A stretch of DNA of 64,000 bases from Acidimicrobiales bacterium (GCA_030448105.1 JAUJNP010000004.1:154141-218140), one strand, 5' to 3'; positions 8,721 through 18,093 are shown, counted from the first letter of the stretch. Made by a program: numbers and translations. Notes: generated by a model not told the origin, from the letters alone.

Positions 8721-10204
8721 GGGGCGAGCCGCCCGCGCCCGAGCAGTTCCGCGCCTTGTTCGACCCGAAGGGCGTGGTCGTGGCCGGGGCGTCCACCCAC
8801 CCCGGCAAGTTCGGGTTCGTCAGCCTCCACAACCTCCTAGCGGCCGGGTACCGCGGCGACGTCTTCGCCACCAACCGGGACGGGGCCGACGTGTTGGGGG
8901 TGGCCACGGTCGGCTCGATCGAGGACCTTCCCGCCGGGCGGGCAGACCTCGTCTTCGTCTGCACCCCCGCCGCCGCCAACCTCGACGTACTGAGGGCCTG
9001 CGCCGCCAAGGGCGTGCGGGCGGCGTTCGTCACCTCCGCCGGCTACGGCGAGGCGGGCGAGGAGGGCCGGCGGGCCGAGCAGGAGCTGGTGGCGGTGGCC
9101 GACGACCTGGGGATGCTCCTGGCCGGCCCCAACGGCCAGGGCGTGGTTTCCACCCCGGCGCGCCTGTGCGCCCAGATCGTGGCTCCCTACCCGCCCCCCG
9201 GGCGCATCGCCGTGGCCAGCCAGTCGGGCAACTTCGTGTCGTCGTTCCTGAACTACGCGGTGCAGACCGGCGTCGGCATCAGCCGGGCGGTCAGCGCCGG
9301 CAACGCCGCCGCCGTCGGCGTGCCCGACTACCTAGGCTGGTACGCCGACGACCCCGAGACGGCGGTCGGCCTGGCCTACGTGGAGGGGGTGCCCGATGGC
9401 CGGGCGTTCTTCGAGCAGGTGCGGGCGGCGGCCGCCGCCAAGCCGCTCGTGCTGGTGAAGGGGGGCGCCACCGCCGGTGGTCAACGGGCAGCCGCCAGCC
9501 ACACCGGTTCCCTGGCCGCCGACGACAAGGTGTTCGACGGCGCCTGCCGGCAGGCGGGCGTCACCCGGGCGGCCACGGTGGAGGAGGCCTTCGAGGCGGC
9601 CGCCACCTTCGCCACCCAGCCGCTGCCCCGGGGCCCCCGCACGGTGGTGATGACGACGGCCGGCGGGTGGGGGGTGGTCACCGCCGACGCCATCGGCGCC
9701 AGCTCGCTCGAGCTGGCACCCCTGCCCGACGACCTGCGGACGGCCATCGACGCCAAGCTCCCACCCCGCTGGAGCGGCGGCAACCCGGTCGACCTCGCCG
9801 GCGGGGAGACCCGCGACACCATCCCCGAGGTGCTGGAGCTGATCGCCGGCTGCCCCGAGGTCGACGCCGTCCTCCAGCTCGGGCTCGGCATCCAGTCCAA
9901 CCAGGCCCGGATGATGCGGGCGGGCCCCTTCTATCCCGACCACGGGCTCGACCGGATCGTCGCCTACCACGAACGTCAGGACGCCCGCTTCGCCGAGGCG
10001 GCGGCCGACATCTCCGACCGCACCGGCAAGCCCATCCTGGTGGCCACCGAGCTGGCGGTGGCCGACCCGGCCAACCCCGGACCGGCCACCGTCCGAGCCA
10101 CCGGGAGGCTCTGCTACGCCTCCGCCGACCGAGCTGTCACCGCACTGGAGCATCTGTGGCGGAGGGCCCGCCACCTCCAGCGCCGCGGCCGGCCTCTCCC
10201 GTGA
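8717..10204 (+). CDS. ADP-forming acyl-CoA synthetase, CoA-binding/ligase (alpha-type) subunit
   Basis: 495 residues: an N-terminal CoA-binding Rossmann domain (FDPKGVVVAGASTHPGKFG, VFVCTPAAAN), then two succinyl-CoA-synthetase-like domains with VASQSGNF and the phosphohistidine-bearing segment AASHTGSLAADD. The TTG start overlaps the upstream stop by four bases. Together with the ATP-grasp gene this makes a complete enzyme that conserves the thioester energy as ATP. Substrate specificity cannot be judged; candidates are acetate, branched-chain or aromatic acids. Confidence 0.85.
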   Translation: MRGEPPAPEQFRALFDPKGVVVAGASTHPGKFGFVSLHNLLAAGYRGDVFATNRDGADVLGVATVGSIEDLPAGRADLVFVCTPAAANLDVLRACAAKGVRAAFVTSAGYGEAGEEGRRAEQELVAVADDLGMLLAGPNGQGVVSTPARLCAQIVAPYPPPGRIAVASQSGNFVSSFLNYAVQTGVGISRAVSAGNAAAVGVPDYLGWYADDPETAVGLAYVEGVPDGRAFFEQVRAAAAAKPLVLVKGGATAGGQRAAASHTGSLAADDKVFDGACRQAGVTRAATVEEAFEAAATFATQPLPRGPRTVVMTTAGGWGVVTADAIGASSLELAPLPDDLRTAIDAKLPPRWSGGNPVDLAGGETRDTIPEVLELIAGCPEVDAVLQLGLGIQSNQARMMRAGPFYPDHGLDRIVAYHERQDARFAEAAADISDRTGKPILVATELAVADPANPGPATVRATGRLCYASADRAVTALEHLWRRARHLQRRGRPLP

Positions 10205-10220
10205 CGCCGAGGCCGGGCTG

Positions 10221-11648
10221 ATGCAGCCCAGGCAGCGGCGCTTCGTGATCCCCACCGCCTTCGCCGTGCTCGCCCTCGTCCTCGGTTGGGCCTCCGTGCG
10301 GGCCGGCGCCGACGCCTCACCGCCCGGACCGCGGGTGGAGGTGGAGCGGCCGACCACGCCGGTCCTGTCGCCCCGGAGGGTGGCCGCCTACCTCGCCGCG
10401 CCGATCGCCGATGCCGAGCTGCGAGCCCGGCTGGGCGCGGTGGTGGCGGCGTCGCCCGGCGCCACCTGCCTCACCGTGTCGGTGGGCGGTCGCCTGGTCT
10501 ACGAGCACAACCCCGATCTGCCGCTGGTGCCGGCGTCGACCCAGAAGCTGGTGACGGCCACCGCCGCCCTCACCCAGCTCGGTGAGGCCACCCGGTTGCG
10601 CACCCGGGTTCTGGCGGCGGCCCCACCCGACGCAGGGGCGGTGGCGGGCGACCTGTGGCTCGTGGGGGGCGGCGATCCGCTCCTCGCCACCCGCGACTAC
10701 GTCGGGCACTTCGCCAACCAGCCCCAGGTCCACACGTCGCTGGAGGCGCTGGCCGACGTGGTGAAGGCGGCCGGGGTCACCCGGGTGCAAGGCCGGTTGG
10801 TGGGCGACGAGTCCCGCTTCGACGCCGACCGCTACCCGGACCCGTGGCCGCAGCGCTACATCGACCAGAACCAGTCGGGTCCGCTCTCGGCCCTCTCCGT
10901 CAACGACGCGTTCACCACCTGGCCGGCCAAGCAGGCCGAGGGGGCCGAGGAGGAGACCGCGGCCGCCGACCCGCCGCGCTACGCCGCCGAGGTGTTCCGC
11001 CGGCTGCTCGGCGAGCGGGGGGTGACGGTGGCGGGCGGGGTCGCCACCGGTCGCGCTCCGGGTGGGGCGGCGGAGGTGGCCGGTGTCGACTCGCCTCCCA
11101 TGCGCGAGATCGTGCGCCAGATGGTGGCCGAGAGCGACAACCAGACCGCCGAGCTGCTGGTGAAGGAGCTCGGGCGGGTGAAGGGGGGCGCGCCCACCAC
11201 CGCGGCCGGCGTGAAGGTGGTGACCGCCACCATGGGCCGGCTCGGCCTCGCCCGCGATGGCACCCGTGCCGCCGACGGCTCAGGCCTGGCCGAGGACAAC
11301 GCGGCGAGCTGCCGGCTCCTGTTGAGGGTGCTCGACCGCAGTGGCCGTGCGTCGGTGCTGGCCCGCAGCCTCGCCGTGGCCGGCAAGAGCGGGACCCTGG
11401 TCGAGCGCTTCGCCGAAAGCGCCGCCAAGGGTCGGCTCCGGGCGAAGACCGGCACCCTCAACACCGTCACCTCCCTCGCCGGCTTCGTCGATGCCCTCCA
11501 GGGGCCGGTGCTCACCTTCGCCTACGTGGCCAACGGCCGCACGGTGAATGACGACCTCCTGGAGCTCCAGGAGGCGATGGGCGACGACCTGGTGACCTAC
11601 CCCCAGGGCCCTTCCCTCGCCGCTCTCGGCCCCAAGCCGGTGCGGTGA
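10221..11648 (+). CDS. dacB: D-alanyl-D-alanine carboxypeptidase/endopeptidase (class C PBP, peptidase S13)
   Basis: 475 residues. A hydrophobic N-terminal segment (about residues 9-24) exports the protein. The penicillin-binding catalytic triad is complete: S106-TQ-K109 in VPASTQKL, S305-D-N307 in ESDNQTAELL, and K409-T-G411 in RAKTGTLNT. DacB-type enzymes trim or cut peptidoglycan cross-bridges outside the membrane. It begins a rightward run of envelope-related genes, one base before the LON-domain gene. Length is close to the family norm, with the large insert typical of PBP4. Confidence 0.92.
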   Translation: MQPRQRRFVIPTAFAVLALVLGWASVRAGADASPPGPRVEVERPTTPVLSPRRVAAYLAAPIADAELRARLGAVVAASPGATCLTVSVGGRLVYEHNPDLPLVPASTQKLVTATAALTQLGEATRLRTRVLAAAPPDAGAVAGDLWLVGGGDPLLATRDYVGHFANQPQVHTSLEALADVVKAAGVTRVQGRLVGDESRFDADRYPDPWPQRYIDQNQSGPLSALSVNDAFTTWPAKQAEGAEEETAAADPPRYAAEVFRRLLGERGVTVAGGVATGRAPGGAAEVAGVDSPPMREIVRQMVAESDNQTAELLVKELGRVKGGAPTTAAGVKVVTATMGRLGLARDGTRAADGSGLAEDNAASCRLLLRVLDRSGRASVLARSLAVAGKSGTLVERFAESAAKGRLRAKTGTLNTVTSLAGFVDALQGPVLTFAYVANGRTVNDDLLELQEAMGDDLVTYPQGPSLAALGPKPVR

Positions 11649-11649
11649 G

Positions 11650-12267
11650 GTGAGCCGCGCCCTTCCCATGTTCCCCCTCGGCAACGTGCTCTTCCCCAGC
11701 ATGTTCCTGCCGCTGCACGTTTTCGAGCCCCGCTACCGGGCCCTGGTGCGGGACTGCCTGGACGGCGGCTCGGAGTTCGGTGTGGTGCTGATCGAGCGGG
11801 GGAGCGAGGTGGGCGGCGACGACGTGCGCACCGACGCGGGGACGGTCGCCCGGATCCTCGAGGCCCACGAGCTCGATGACGGTCGGTGGGTGGTGGGTGC
11901 GGTCGGCACCCACCGCATCCGGGTGCGCTCGTGGCTGGAGGATGACCCTTACCCCCGAGCCGAGGTGGAGGACTGGCCCGACGAGGGGACGGCGTCGCTA
12001 GAGGACCGTTACCCGGTGGTGGTGGCCTCCCTCCGGAGGGTCCTGGCCTTGACCGCCGAGCTGGGCGACCCCGCTCCCCCTTCCACCGTCGAGCTGTCGG
12101 AGGACCCCTTGCTCGGGTCGTACCAGGTGGCCGCGCTGGCACCGTTCGGCCCGGCCGACCAGCAGGTCCTCCTGCGCGCCGCTGGCGCCGAGCAACGCCT
12201 CGAGCAGGCCGGCGCCATGCTCGACGAGGAGGCCAACTTCCTCTCCCAGCGGCTGGCCATGGGTTGA
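11650..12267 (+). CDS. LON substrate-binding (N-terminal) domain protein
   Basis: 205 residues matching a stand-alone Lon N-terminal domain: MFPLGNVLFPSMFLPLHVFEPRYR at the start is the typical PUA-like opening and GTVARILEAHELDDGRW the central strand pair. There is no AAA+ or protease domain, so it is not a Lon protease; such proteins are conserved in actinobacteria with no firm role. GTG start lies one base after the dacB stop. Confidence 0.88.
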   Translation: MSRALPMFPLGNVLFPSMFLPLHVFEPRYRALVRDCLDGGSEFGVVLIERGSEVGGDDVRTDAGTVARILEAHELDDGRWVVGAVGTHRIRVRSWLEDDPYPRAEVEDWPDEGTASLEDRYPVVVASLRRVLALTAELGDPAPPSTVELSEDPLLGSYQVAALAPFGPADQQVLLRAAGAEQRLEQAGAMLDEEANFLSQRLAMG

Positions 12268-12339
12268 CCCCCCGGTGCGGGGCCGGTTGCACCGCGCACC
12301 CCCCGCCGGGTAGGAAGAGCCGCTCCACGGAGGTGTCAC

Positions 12340-12681
12340 GTGACAGACCCGCAGCCGGCGGGGCGCACCAGGGACAAGGGCGCCGGACAGGTGATCGAGG
12401 AGCTCTGGGCGCTGCTGAAGACCTACGCCCGCCAGGAGACGGTCGACCCCGTGCGCAACCTCGGCCGCTTCGTCGGCTACGGGGTCGGCGGGATGCTGCT
12501 CGTCGGGCTGGGCGGCACCGTCCTCGTGCTCGCCCTCCTGCGGGCCATCCAGGCCGAGACCGATCCCCACTGGACGGGGAACTGGTCGTGGATCCCCTAC
12601 GCCATCACCCTGGTGGTGGCCAGCGTGGCCGCCTATCTGGCGTACAGGGCCATCTCGCGCAAGGGGAAGGCCACCCGATGA
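12340..12681 (+). CDS. Small membrane protein of the actinobacterial Holin-X (holin superfamily III) type
   Basis: 113 residues with two membrane segments, about residues 46-68 (VGYGVGGMLLVGLGGTVLVLAL) and 84-103, after a charged N-terminal helix. The arrangement matches actinobacterial 'phage holin family' proteins, which despite the name are chromosomal and not phage markers. A strong GGAGGTG precedes the GTG start. The stop overlaps the next ATG (ATGA). It heads a group of three small genes before trmI. Confidence 0.7.
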   Translation: MTDPQPAGRTRDKGAGQVIEELWALLKTYARQETVDPVRNLGRFVGYGVGGMLLVGLGGTVLVLALLRAIQAETDPHWTGNWSWIPYAITLVVASVAAYLAYRAISRKGKATR

Positions 12682-12911
12682 GCCCGGACCACGACCGTCC
12701 CGACCTCCACGGCGGCCGGGTCACCCGCGAGGACATCGAGGCCAAGTTCCGTGAGATCAAGGGCGAGGTGGAGACCACCGCCGAGTCGGCCAAGGGCATG
12801 GCCGTCGCCGTGGGGGCGGCCGTCGCCGTGGTTGTGGTGCTCGGCGTGTTCCTCCTCGGCAAGCGGCGGGGCCGCAAACGCAGCACCTTCATCGAGGTCC
12901 GGCGGCTCTGA
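12678..12911 (+). CDS. Small single-pass membrane protein
   Basis: 77 residues: an acidic N-terminal helix with EDIEAKFREIKGEVETT, one membrane span of about 20 Ala/Val-rich residues, then a basic tail GKRRGRKR. It resembles short actinobacterial proteins that accompany Holin-X genes. The start overlaps the upstream stop as ATGA and its own stop overlaps the next ATG by one base, so all three small genes look translationally coupled. Function unknown. Confidence 0.65.
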   Translation: MSPDHDRPDLHGGRVTREDIEAKFREIKGEVETTAESAKGMAVAVGAAVAVVVVLGVFLLGKRRGRKRSTFIEVRRL

Positions 12912-13162
12912 TGGCGCGCCGCAACCGACGCGGCACGAAGATCAAGGCGCAGCCGGGCCGGGGGATCACCTACCTGCGCCGCACGGCGACGCGGAAGGGG
13001 ATCTTCGGCGGGAGCCGCGCGTGGGTGGCGGTCAGCGTGGCGACCTGGGGCTACACCAAGCTCAAGTCCATGGCCGAGCGCAAGGCGGAGGTGGTCTTCA
13101 GTGAGGAGATCCAGCCCGGCCAGCGCGTCATCATCTCCAACGACCGCCCCACCGTCGACTGA
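12911..13162 (+). CDS. Small basic protein, function unknown
   Basis: 83 residues, strongly basic at the N-terminus (RRNRRGTKIKAQPGRG) with a short moderately hydrophobic stretch around SRAWVAVSVATWG that could be a membrane-anchoring helix. It ends acidic. No family recognised. It overlaps the preceding gene by one base and stops 8 bases before trmI, so it belongs to the same unit. Confidence 0.6.
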   Translation: MARRNRRGTKIKAQPGRGITYLRRTATRKGIFGGSRAWVAVSVATWGYTKLKSMAERKAEVVFSEEIQPGQRVIISNDRPTVD

Positions 13163-13170
13163 ACACCTCC

Positions 13171-13956
13171 ATGCGGGCGTCGGTGAACCCGCCGTTCGCG
13201 GCGGGCGACCGCGTGCTCCTGATCGACGCCAAGCAGCGGCGCTACCTCGTCACCCTGGCCGAGGGGGGCGAGTTCCACTCCCACGCCGGCTTCGTGCCCC
13301 ACGGCGAGCTCATCGGTGCCCACGACGGGGCGGTGGTCACCTCCACCCGCAACGCCCGCTACACCGCGTTCCGGCCCACCCTGTCGGACTTCGTGCTGAA
13401 GATGCCTCGCGGCGCCCAGGTGATCTACCCGAAGGACCTCGGGCCGCTGCTGTTGCTGGCCGACGTGTACCCCGGGGCCCGCATCCTCGAGTCGGGCGTG
13501 GGATCCGGGGCCCTCTCGATGACGCTGCTCCGAGCCGGCGCCGAGGTGACCGGCTACGAGCTGCGCCCCGACTTCGCCGCCCGCGCCCGCCGCAACGTCG
13601 AGTCCTTCCTGGGCGAGGCCGCCGCCGCCCGCTACGCGGTGCACGAGCGCGACTGCTACGAGGGCATCGACGAGGTCGGCCTCGACCGCGTCGTGCTCGA
13701 TCTGCCGGAGCCCTGGCGGGTGGTGCCCGCCGCCGAGGAGGCGCTCCGACCGGGCGGGATCCTCGTCGCCTACACCCCCACGATCGGGCAGGCCGCCTCC
13801 TTGCGGGCGACCCTGGACGGCAGCGGCTTCGCGATGGCGGAGACCCTCGAGGTGCTGCACCGCACCTGGCACATCGAGGGTCAGTCGGTGCGGCCCGACC
13901 ACCGGATGGTGGCCCACACCGGCTTCCTCACCTCCGCCCGCCTGCTCGGGTCCTGA
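13171..13956 (+). CDS. trmI: tRNA (adenine-58-N1)-methyltransferase
   Basis: 261 residues, the SAM-dependent enzyme that makes m1A58 in the T-loop of tRNA. It has the N-terminal beta domain typical of TrmI (HSHAGFVPHGELIGA), the substrate loop YPKDLGPLLLLADVYPGARILESG, the SAM motif VGSGALSMTLL, and DRVVLDLPEPW corresponding to motif IV. Length is close to mycobacterial TrmI (Rv2118c), which also lies near the proteasome ATPase gene. Confidence 0.93.
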   Translation: MRASVNPPFAAGDRVLLIDAKQRRYLVTLAEGGEFHSHAGFVPHGELIGAHDGAVVTSTRNARYTAFRPTLSDFVLKMPRGAQVIYPKDLGPLLLLADVYPGARILESGVGSGALSMTLLRAGAEVTGYELRPDFAARARRNVESFLGEAAAARYAVHERDCYEGIDEVGLDRVVLDLPEPWRVVPAAEEALRPGGILVAYTPTIGQAASLRATLDGSGFAMAETLEVLHRTWHIEGQSVRPDHRMVAHTGFLTSARLLGS

Positions 13957-13960
13957 CGCG

Positions 13961-15127
13961 GTGCCGTTCAACGCGCTCGATGTGATCCTCGCCGGGCTCC
14001 TCGTCATGGGAGGGTTCGGAGGGTGGCGGTTGGGCCTGCTCGCCCGGGCCGCCTCATGGGCCGGGATGGCCCTCGGCCTGGTGCTGGCCGCCCGGGTGCT
14101 GCCCACGGTGGTGACCTCGGCCGAGCGCTCGAGCGGCCGGGCGGGGGTGGTGATGATCGCCCTCGCCATCCTGGCAGGGGGCGCGTTCGTCGGCCAGGCC
14201 ATCGGGCTGCTGGTGGGCACGCGGCTGCACCTGGGGATCCGTTCGGCCGAGGGCCGCAGTGCGGACGCCGCCGCCGGCGCGGTGACGGGCGTGCTGGGGG
14301 TCCTGGTGGCGGTCTGGATCCTCGTGCCCACCCTTGCCGACGTGCCCGGCTGGGAGGCCCGCCAGGTGCGGACGTCGCGGATCACCCGGGCGGTGGAGGA
14401 GATCTTCCCGGCACCGCCCGACGCCACCGGCACCCTCCGCCACCTCCTCGGCGAGCAGTACCCGCGGGTGTTCGACGCGCTGCGGCCGTCGCCATCGGTG
14501 GGTCCGCCCCCGGCCGCCAGCGGCCTGAGCCGGGCCACCTCCGATCAGGTGGCCCGGTCCACGGTGAAGGTGGTGGGCGAGGCGTGTGGACGGATCCAGG
14601 AGGGGAGCGGGTTCGTCGCCGGGCCCGACCTCGTGGTCACCAACGCCCACGTGGTGGCGGGCGAGCGGACCACGCTCCTGGAGCGCTCCGACGGGTCCCG
14701 GGTGTCGGCCCGGGTCGTGGCCTTCGACCCCGCGCGCGACCTGGCCGTGTTGGCGGCCCCCGGGATCGGGCGGCCGCCCCTGGCCCTGGGCGACACCGCG
14801 GCCGGCGGGCGGGGCGCGGTCTTCGGCCATCCGGGCGGGGGCGACCTCCGCATCACCCCGTTCTCGGTGGGCCAGCGCATCACCGCGGTCGGGCGCGACA
14901 TCTACGGCGAGGCCCGCACCGAGCGCGACGTGCTCGTGCTGGCGGCGGACCTGGCCCCCGGCGACTCGGGGGCGGCGCTGGTGGATGCCACGGGGCAGGT
15001 GGTGGGGGTGGCCTTCGCCATCGCCCCCGACCGGCCCGGCGTGGCCTACGCCCTCAGCACCGCCGAGCTCCGTCCGGTGCTGGACCAGGCGGCCGCGCCG
15101 GTCGACACCGGCGCCTGTGTCGCCTAA
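13961..15127 (+). CDS. MarP-type periplasmic serine protease (CvpA membrane domain + trypsin-like domain)
   Basis: 388 residues. About residues 1-130 form a CvpA/colicin-V-production domain with four hydrophobic helices. After a linker comes a chymotrypsin-fold protease with a full triad: H230 in VVTNAHVVAG, D260 in DPARDLAVL and S336 in PGDSGAAL. C209 and C386 (GACVA at the C-terminus) match the disulphide pair that in mycobacterial MarP controls activity. MarP protects mycobacteria from acid and oxidative stress by cutting cell-wall substrates. It ends the trmI run; the following 340 bases have no gene. Confidence 0.9.
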   Translation: MPFNALDVILAGLLVMGGFGGWRLGLLARAASWAGMALGLVLAARVLPTVVTSAERSSGRAGVVMIALAILAGGAFVGQAIGLLVGTRLHLGIRSAEGRSADAAAGAVTGVLGVLVAVWILVPTLADVPGWEARQVRTSRITRAVEEIFPAPPDATGTLRHLLGEQYPRVFDALRPSPSVGPPPAASGLSRATSDQVARSTVKVVGEACGRIQEGSGFVAGPDLVVTNAHVVAGERTTLLERSDGSRVSARVVAFDPARDLAVLAAPGIGRPPLALGDTAAGGRGAVFGHPGGGDLRITPFSVGQRITAVGRDIYGEARTERDVLVLAADLAPGDSGAALVDATGQVVGVAFAIAPDRPGVAYALSTAELRPVLDQAAAPVDTGACVA

Positions 15128-15467
15128 AAGGGATGGCGCGGATTGATCCGCGGGTCGTGGCGGTCGCGGGTTGGGCCGGTGGATGAGCATGAGGGGTGAG
15201 TGGTGTGTTGTGTTCCACCTCGCGCCGAAAGATCCGGTCGCCGTCGATCAGGGCTGACTGTCCACCCGGCGACCGGTGCCAAGCGGTGGTGCGGGGCAGG
15301 TAACCGAGGCAACCGCGGCGCCCGCTGACTCGCCGAGCCCATCCCCGCCGCACCCTCGCAGCGGAGCCCCTCGGACAGCGCCTTGTTGAAGATGGGACCC
15401 GTAGGGCCGACGGCCATCTCGGTGAGGGTGGCGGGCCGACCGCCGCCGACCTCCGCGGCCTGCTCGG
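15128..15467. other. Intergenic stretch without an intact gene, possible gene remnants
   Basis: This lies between the marP stop and a truncated kinase-like fragment. No reading frame with a credible start spans it. On the minus strand a stretch around 15385-15470 reads LAEQAAEVGGGRP and MAVGPTGPIFNKALSEGL, which looks protein-like but has no start or continuation. I read it as decayed sequence; no terminator or RNA was recognised. Confidence 0.4.
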
Positions 15468-15866
15468 CTAGTCGTCGGGGGGGTCGGCCACTAACGACAA
15501 AGCTATGGCCGCGGCGATTCCGTCTGCGGCCACTTCCGCCGTGTCGAAGGTCCAATCGGCCGCGGGCATCGCTGCCAGCTTGCGAGCGAACCGATCGTGA
15601 GCAGGTCGGAGGATCGCCGGGTCTTTGGAGAAGTTCCTCGGCATCGCATCGTTGGTGACGCGATCGAGAGCAACGTCGTAGGAAGCGAGCAGGCGGACCC
15701 GTCGGGGCTCGACGCCGGGCGGCAACTCGGCGAGCAGCGGCGCTTCCTCGTCGTGGCTGTAGAAGGGTCCGTTCACGATCACGTCCGTTCCTTCGTCGAG
15801 CCACGAGCGAACGAGCCGGCCGTGCACTCGCCGCGCCGCCCCGCCGTAGCCGCCACCGCCAAGGGC
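15468..15866 (-). pseudogene. 3' fragment of a P-loop kinase-like (AAA/shikimate-kinase-type) gene
   Basis: About 132 residues in frame, beginning abruptly at GYGGAARRVHGRLVRSW and continuing with GTDVIVNGPFYSHDEE, RLLASYDVALDRVTND and FSKDPAILRPAHDRFARKL. This is the pattern of the second half of small P-loop NTP-dependent kinases, where an Arg-rich helix precedes a 'D...' strand. The P-loop half is missing, and only four bases separate the break from the ferredoxin stop. There is no start codon in a sensible place. It is read as a truncated remnant. Confidence 0.55.
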
Positions 15867-15870
15867 AGCG

Positions 15871-16107
15871 TTACTCGACCTCGATGAAGATGCACTCTCC
15901 GGGGCACTCTTCGGCGGACTCGATGACCGCCTCCTCCTGGCCGGCGGGCACGTTGGCCAGGCCCTCGGCGCCGCCCGGGTCGGAGAACACCTTGTCGCCC
16001 TCCCTGACGTAGGCGAGGCCGTCGTCGAGGAGGGTGAACACGTCGGGGGCGATCTCCTCGCAGAGCCCATCCCCGGTGCAGAGATCCTGGTCGATCCAGA
16101 CCTTCAT
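15871..16107 (-). CDS. Single-cluster [3Fe-4S]/[4Fe-4S] ferredoxin
   Basis: 78 residues of the small acidic ferredoxin family. Cluster ligands are C10 and C16 (CTGDGLC, so the middle Cys position holds Gly, favouring a 3Fe-4S cluster) and C68 in the terminal ECPGEC; C72 is also present. Such ferredoxins donate electrons to P450s or other oxygenases, or to reductases. AGGAGAGG lies about 10 bases before the ATG. It is transcribed away from the proteasome ATPase gene. No P450 is in the window. Confidence 0.9.
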   Translation of the reverse strand: MKVWIDQDLCTGDGLCEEIAPDVFTLLDDGLAYVREGDKVFSDPGGAEGLANVPAGQEEAVIESAEECPGECIFIEVE

Positions 16108-16290
16108 GGTTGCCGTCGCCTCTCCTGGTCGAGTGCCCGGACTCGCCGTCCGGGGATGCCGACCCAGCGTAACCCACCGACCGATAAACGCGAGAACCAT
16201 CGGGGAAACTCTTCTGGGACGCGCGGCGAACGTCCGAGGCGAGCGCGTGCAGGGCCGCGCCCCGTCCCCAAGGCGGCGCAGGGGCAGGTA

Positions 16291-16296
16291 TAGGGT
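16291..16296 (+). promoter_or_regulatory. -10 box of arc
   Basis: TAGGGT (within TATAGGGT) lies 36 bases before the ATG. Unlike most neighbouring genes this one has a leader with a clear AGGAGGCGG ribosome site at 16319-16327. Confidence 0.5.
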
Positions 16297-16332
16297 CCGA
16301 AACACCGGAACCCGACGCAGGAGGCGGTTCCC

Positions 16333-18093
16333 ATGAGCGAATCGGACAAGGATCGGTTGGCAGCGGCCAGGGCCGAGCTGGCCGAGCTGCGCGACCAGGC
16401 GACCGCCCTCGAGGAGGAGGCCGTCTCACTGCGCCGCCGCCTCCAGGACGCTCCAAAGCGGGTCCGCACCCTCGAGGAGCGCCTGCTCGAGACCAAGGGC
16501 CAGCTCTCCCAGGCCGTCTCCCAGAACGAGAAGCTCAGCTACACCCTCCGCGAGGCGCGCGACCACATCGCCGCCCTGCGCGAGGAGGTCGACAAGCTCA
16601 CCCAGCCCCCGTCTGCCTACGGCACGGTGCTCGCCTCCAACGACGACGGCACCGTCGACGTGTTCTCCGGCGGCCGCAAGATGCGGGTGGCGGTCCTGCC
16701 TGAGGTGGCCGCCGACCTCCGACGGGGCTGTGAGGTGGTGCTCAACGAGTCCCTCAACGTGGTTCTCGCTCGTGGCGCCGAGCTCACCGGGGAGGTCGTC
16801 ACCGTCAAGGAGGTCATGGCCGGCCACCGGGCCCTGGTGGTGGGACGGGCCGACGAGGAGCGGGTCTGCGAGATGATCGACGCCCTCGGCGCCGTCGCCG
16901 TGCGGGCGGGCGACACCCTGCTCATGGACACCCGGTCGGGCCTCCTGCTCGAGAAGCTGCCCCGTCCCGAGGTGGAGGAGCTGGTGCTCGAGGAGGTGCC
17001 CGACATCAGCTACGCCGACGTGGGCGGCCTCGACGTCCAGATCGAGGCCATCGCCGACGCCGTCGAGCTGCCCTTCCTGCACCAGGCGCTCTTCGCGGAG
17101 CACAAGCTGCCCGCCCCCAAGGGCATACTCCTGTACGGGCCCCCGGGCTGCGGCAAGACCCTCATCGCCAAGGCGGTGGCCAACTCCCTCGCCAAGAAGG
17201 TGGCGGAGGTGTCGGGCGACAAGGACGCCCGCAGCTTCTTCCTCAACATCAAGGGTCCCGAGCTGCTCAACAAGTACGTGGGCGAGACCGAGCGCCAGAT
17301 CCGCCTCGTGTTCCAGCGGGCCCGGGAGAAGTCCGAGGAGGGCTGGCCGGTCATCGTGTTCTTCGACGAGATGGACTCGATGTTCCGCACCCGGGGCACC
17401 GGCATCAGCTCGGACATGGAGTCCACCATCGTGCCCCAGCTCCTCGCCGAGATCGACGGGGTGGAGACGCTGAAGAACGTGATCGTGATCGGCGCCTCCA
17501 ACCGGGAGGACCTCATCGACCCGGCCATCCTCCGCCCCGGGCGACTCGACGTGAAGATCAAGATCGAGCGTCCCAACTCCGACGCCGCCGCCCAGATCTT
17601 CGCCCGCTACCTCACCTCGGACCTGCCCCTGGCGGTCGACGAGGTGCGCGACCTCGGCGGCGGCGACGCCGACAAGTGCGTGCGGGTGATGATCGAGGAC
17701 ACCGTGGCCGAGATGTACCGGGCCGACGAGTCCAACCAGTTCCTCGAGGTCACCTACCAGAACGGTGACAAGGAGATCATGTACTTCAAGGACTTCTCCT
17801 CGGGGGCCATGATCGAGAACATCGTGCGCCGGGCCAAGAAGCTGGCCATCAAGCGGCTGATCAACGGCGGTCCCCGGGGCATCCGCACCGACGACCTCAT
17901 CTCCTCGATCCACCAGGAGTACAAGGAGCACGAGGACCTGCCCAACACCACCAACCCCGACGACTGGGCCAAGATCTCCGGCAAGAAGGGCGAGCGCATA
18001 GTCTACGTGCGCACCCTGATCGCCAAGGAGGACGACTCGGTGGCCCGCGGCGGGCGCTCCATCGAGCGGGTGGCCACCGGCCAGTACCTGTAG
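16333..18093 (+). CDS. arc: Proteasome-associated AAA ATPase ARC/Mpa
   Basis: 586 residues. Residues 1-90 are a coiled coil that in Mpa binds Pup. Two OB-fold segments follow ([19 protein letters not shown] and TLLMDTRSG regions). The AAA domain has Walker A GPPGCGKT at 269-276, Walker [10 protein letters not shown] with D345-E346, and second-region RPGRLDVKI. The protein ends in GQYL, the conserved C-terminus whose penultimate Tyr docks into the 20S core. It unfolds pupylated proteins and feeds them to PrcAB. It opens the proteasome locus, with dop 82 bases downstream. Confidence 0.97.
   Translation: MSESDKDRLAAARAELAELRDQATALEEEAVSLRRRLQDAPKRVRTLEERLLETKGQLSQAVSQNEKLSYTLREARDHIAALREEVDKLTQPPSAYGTVLASNDDGTVDVFSGGRKMRVAVLPEVAADLRRGCEVVLNESLNVVLARGAELTGEVVTVKEVMAGHRALVVGRADEERVCEMIDALGAVAVRAGDTLLMDTRSGLLLEKLPRPEVEELVLEEVPDISYADVGGLDVQIEAIADAVELPFLHQALFAEHKLPAPKGILLYGPPGCGKTLIAKAVANSLAKKVAEVSGDKDARSFFLNIKGPELLNKYVGETERQIRLVFQRAREKSEEGWPVIVFFDEMDSMFRTRGTGISSDMESTIVPQLLAEIDGVETLKNVIVIGASNREDLIDPAILRPGRLDVKIKIERPNSDAAAQIFARYLTSDLPLAVDEVRDLGGGDADKCVRVMIEDTVAEMYRADESNQFLEVTYQNGDKEIMYFKDFSSGAMIENIVRRAKKLAIKRLINGGPRGIRTDDLISSIHQEYKEHEDLPNTTNPDDWAKISGKKGERIVYVRTLIAKEDDSVARGGRSIERVATGQYL

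Noticed and set aside
12340-12681. Holin-like gene as a sign of a prophage
   Set aside because: Holin-X proteins are ordinary chromosomal actinobacterial proteins, and no other phage gene is near.
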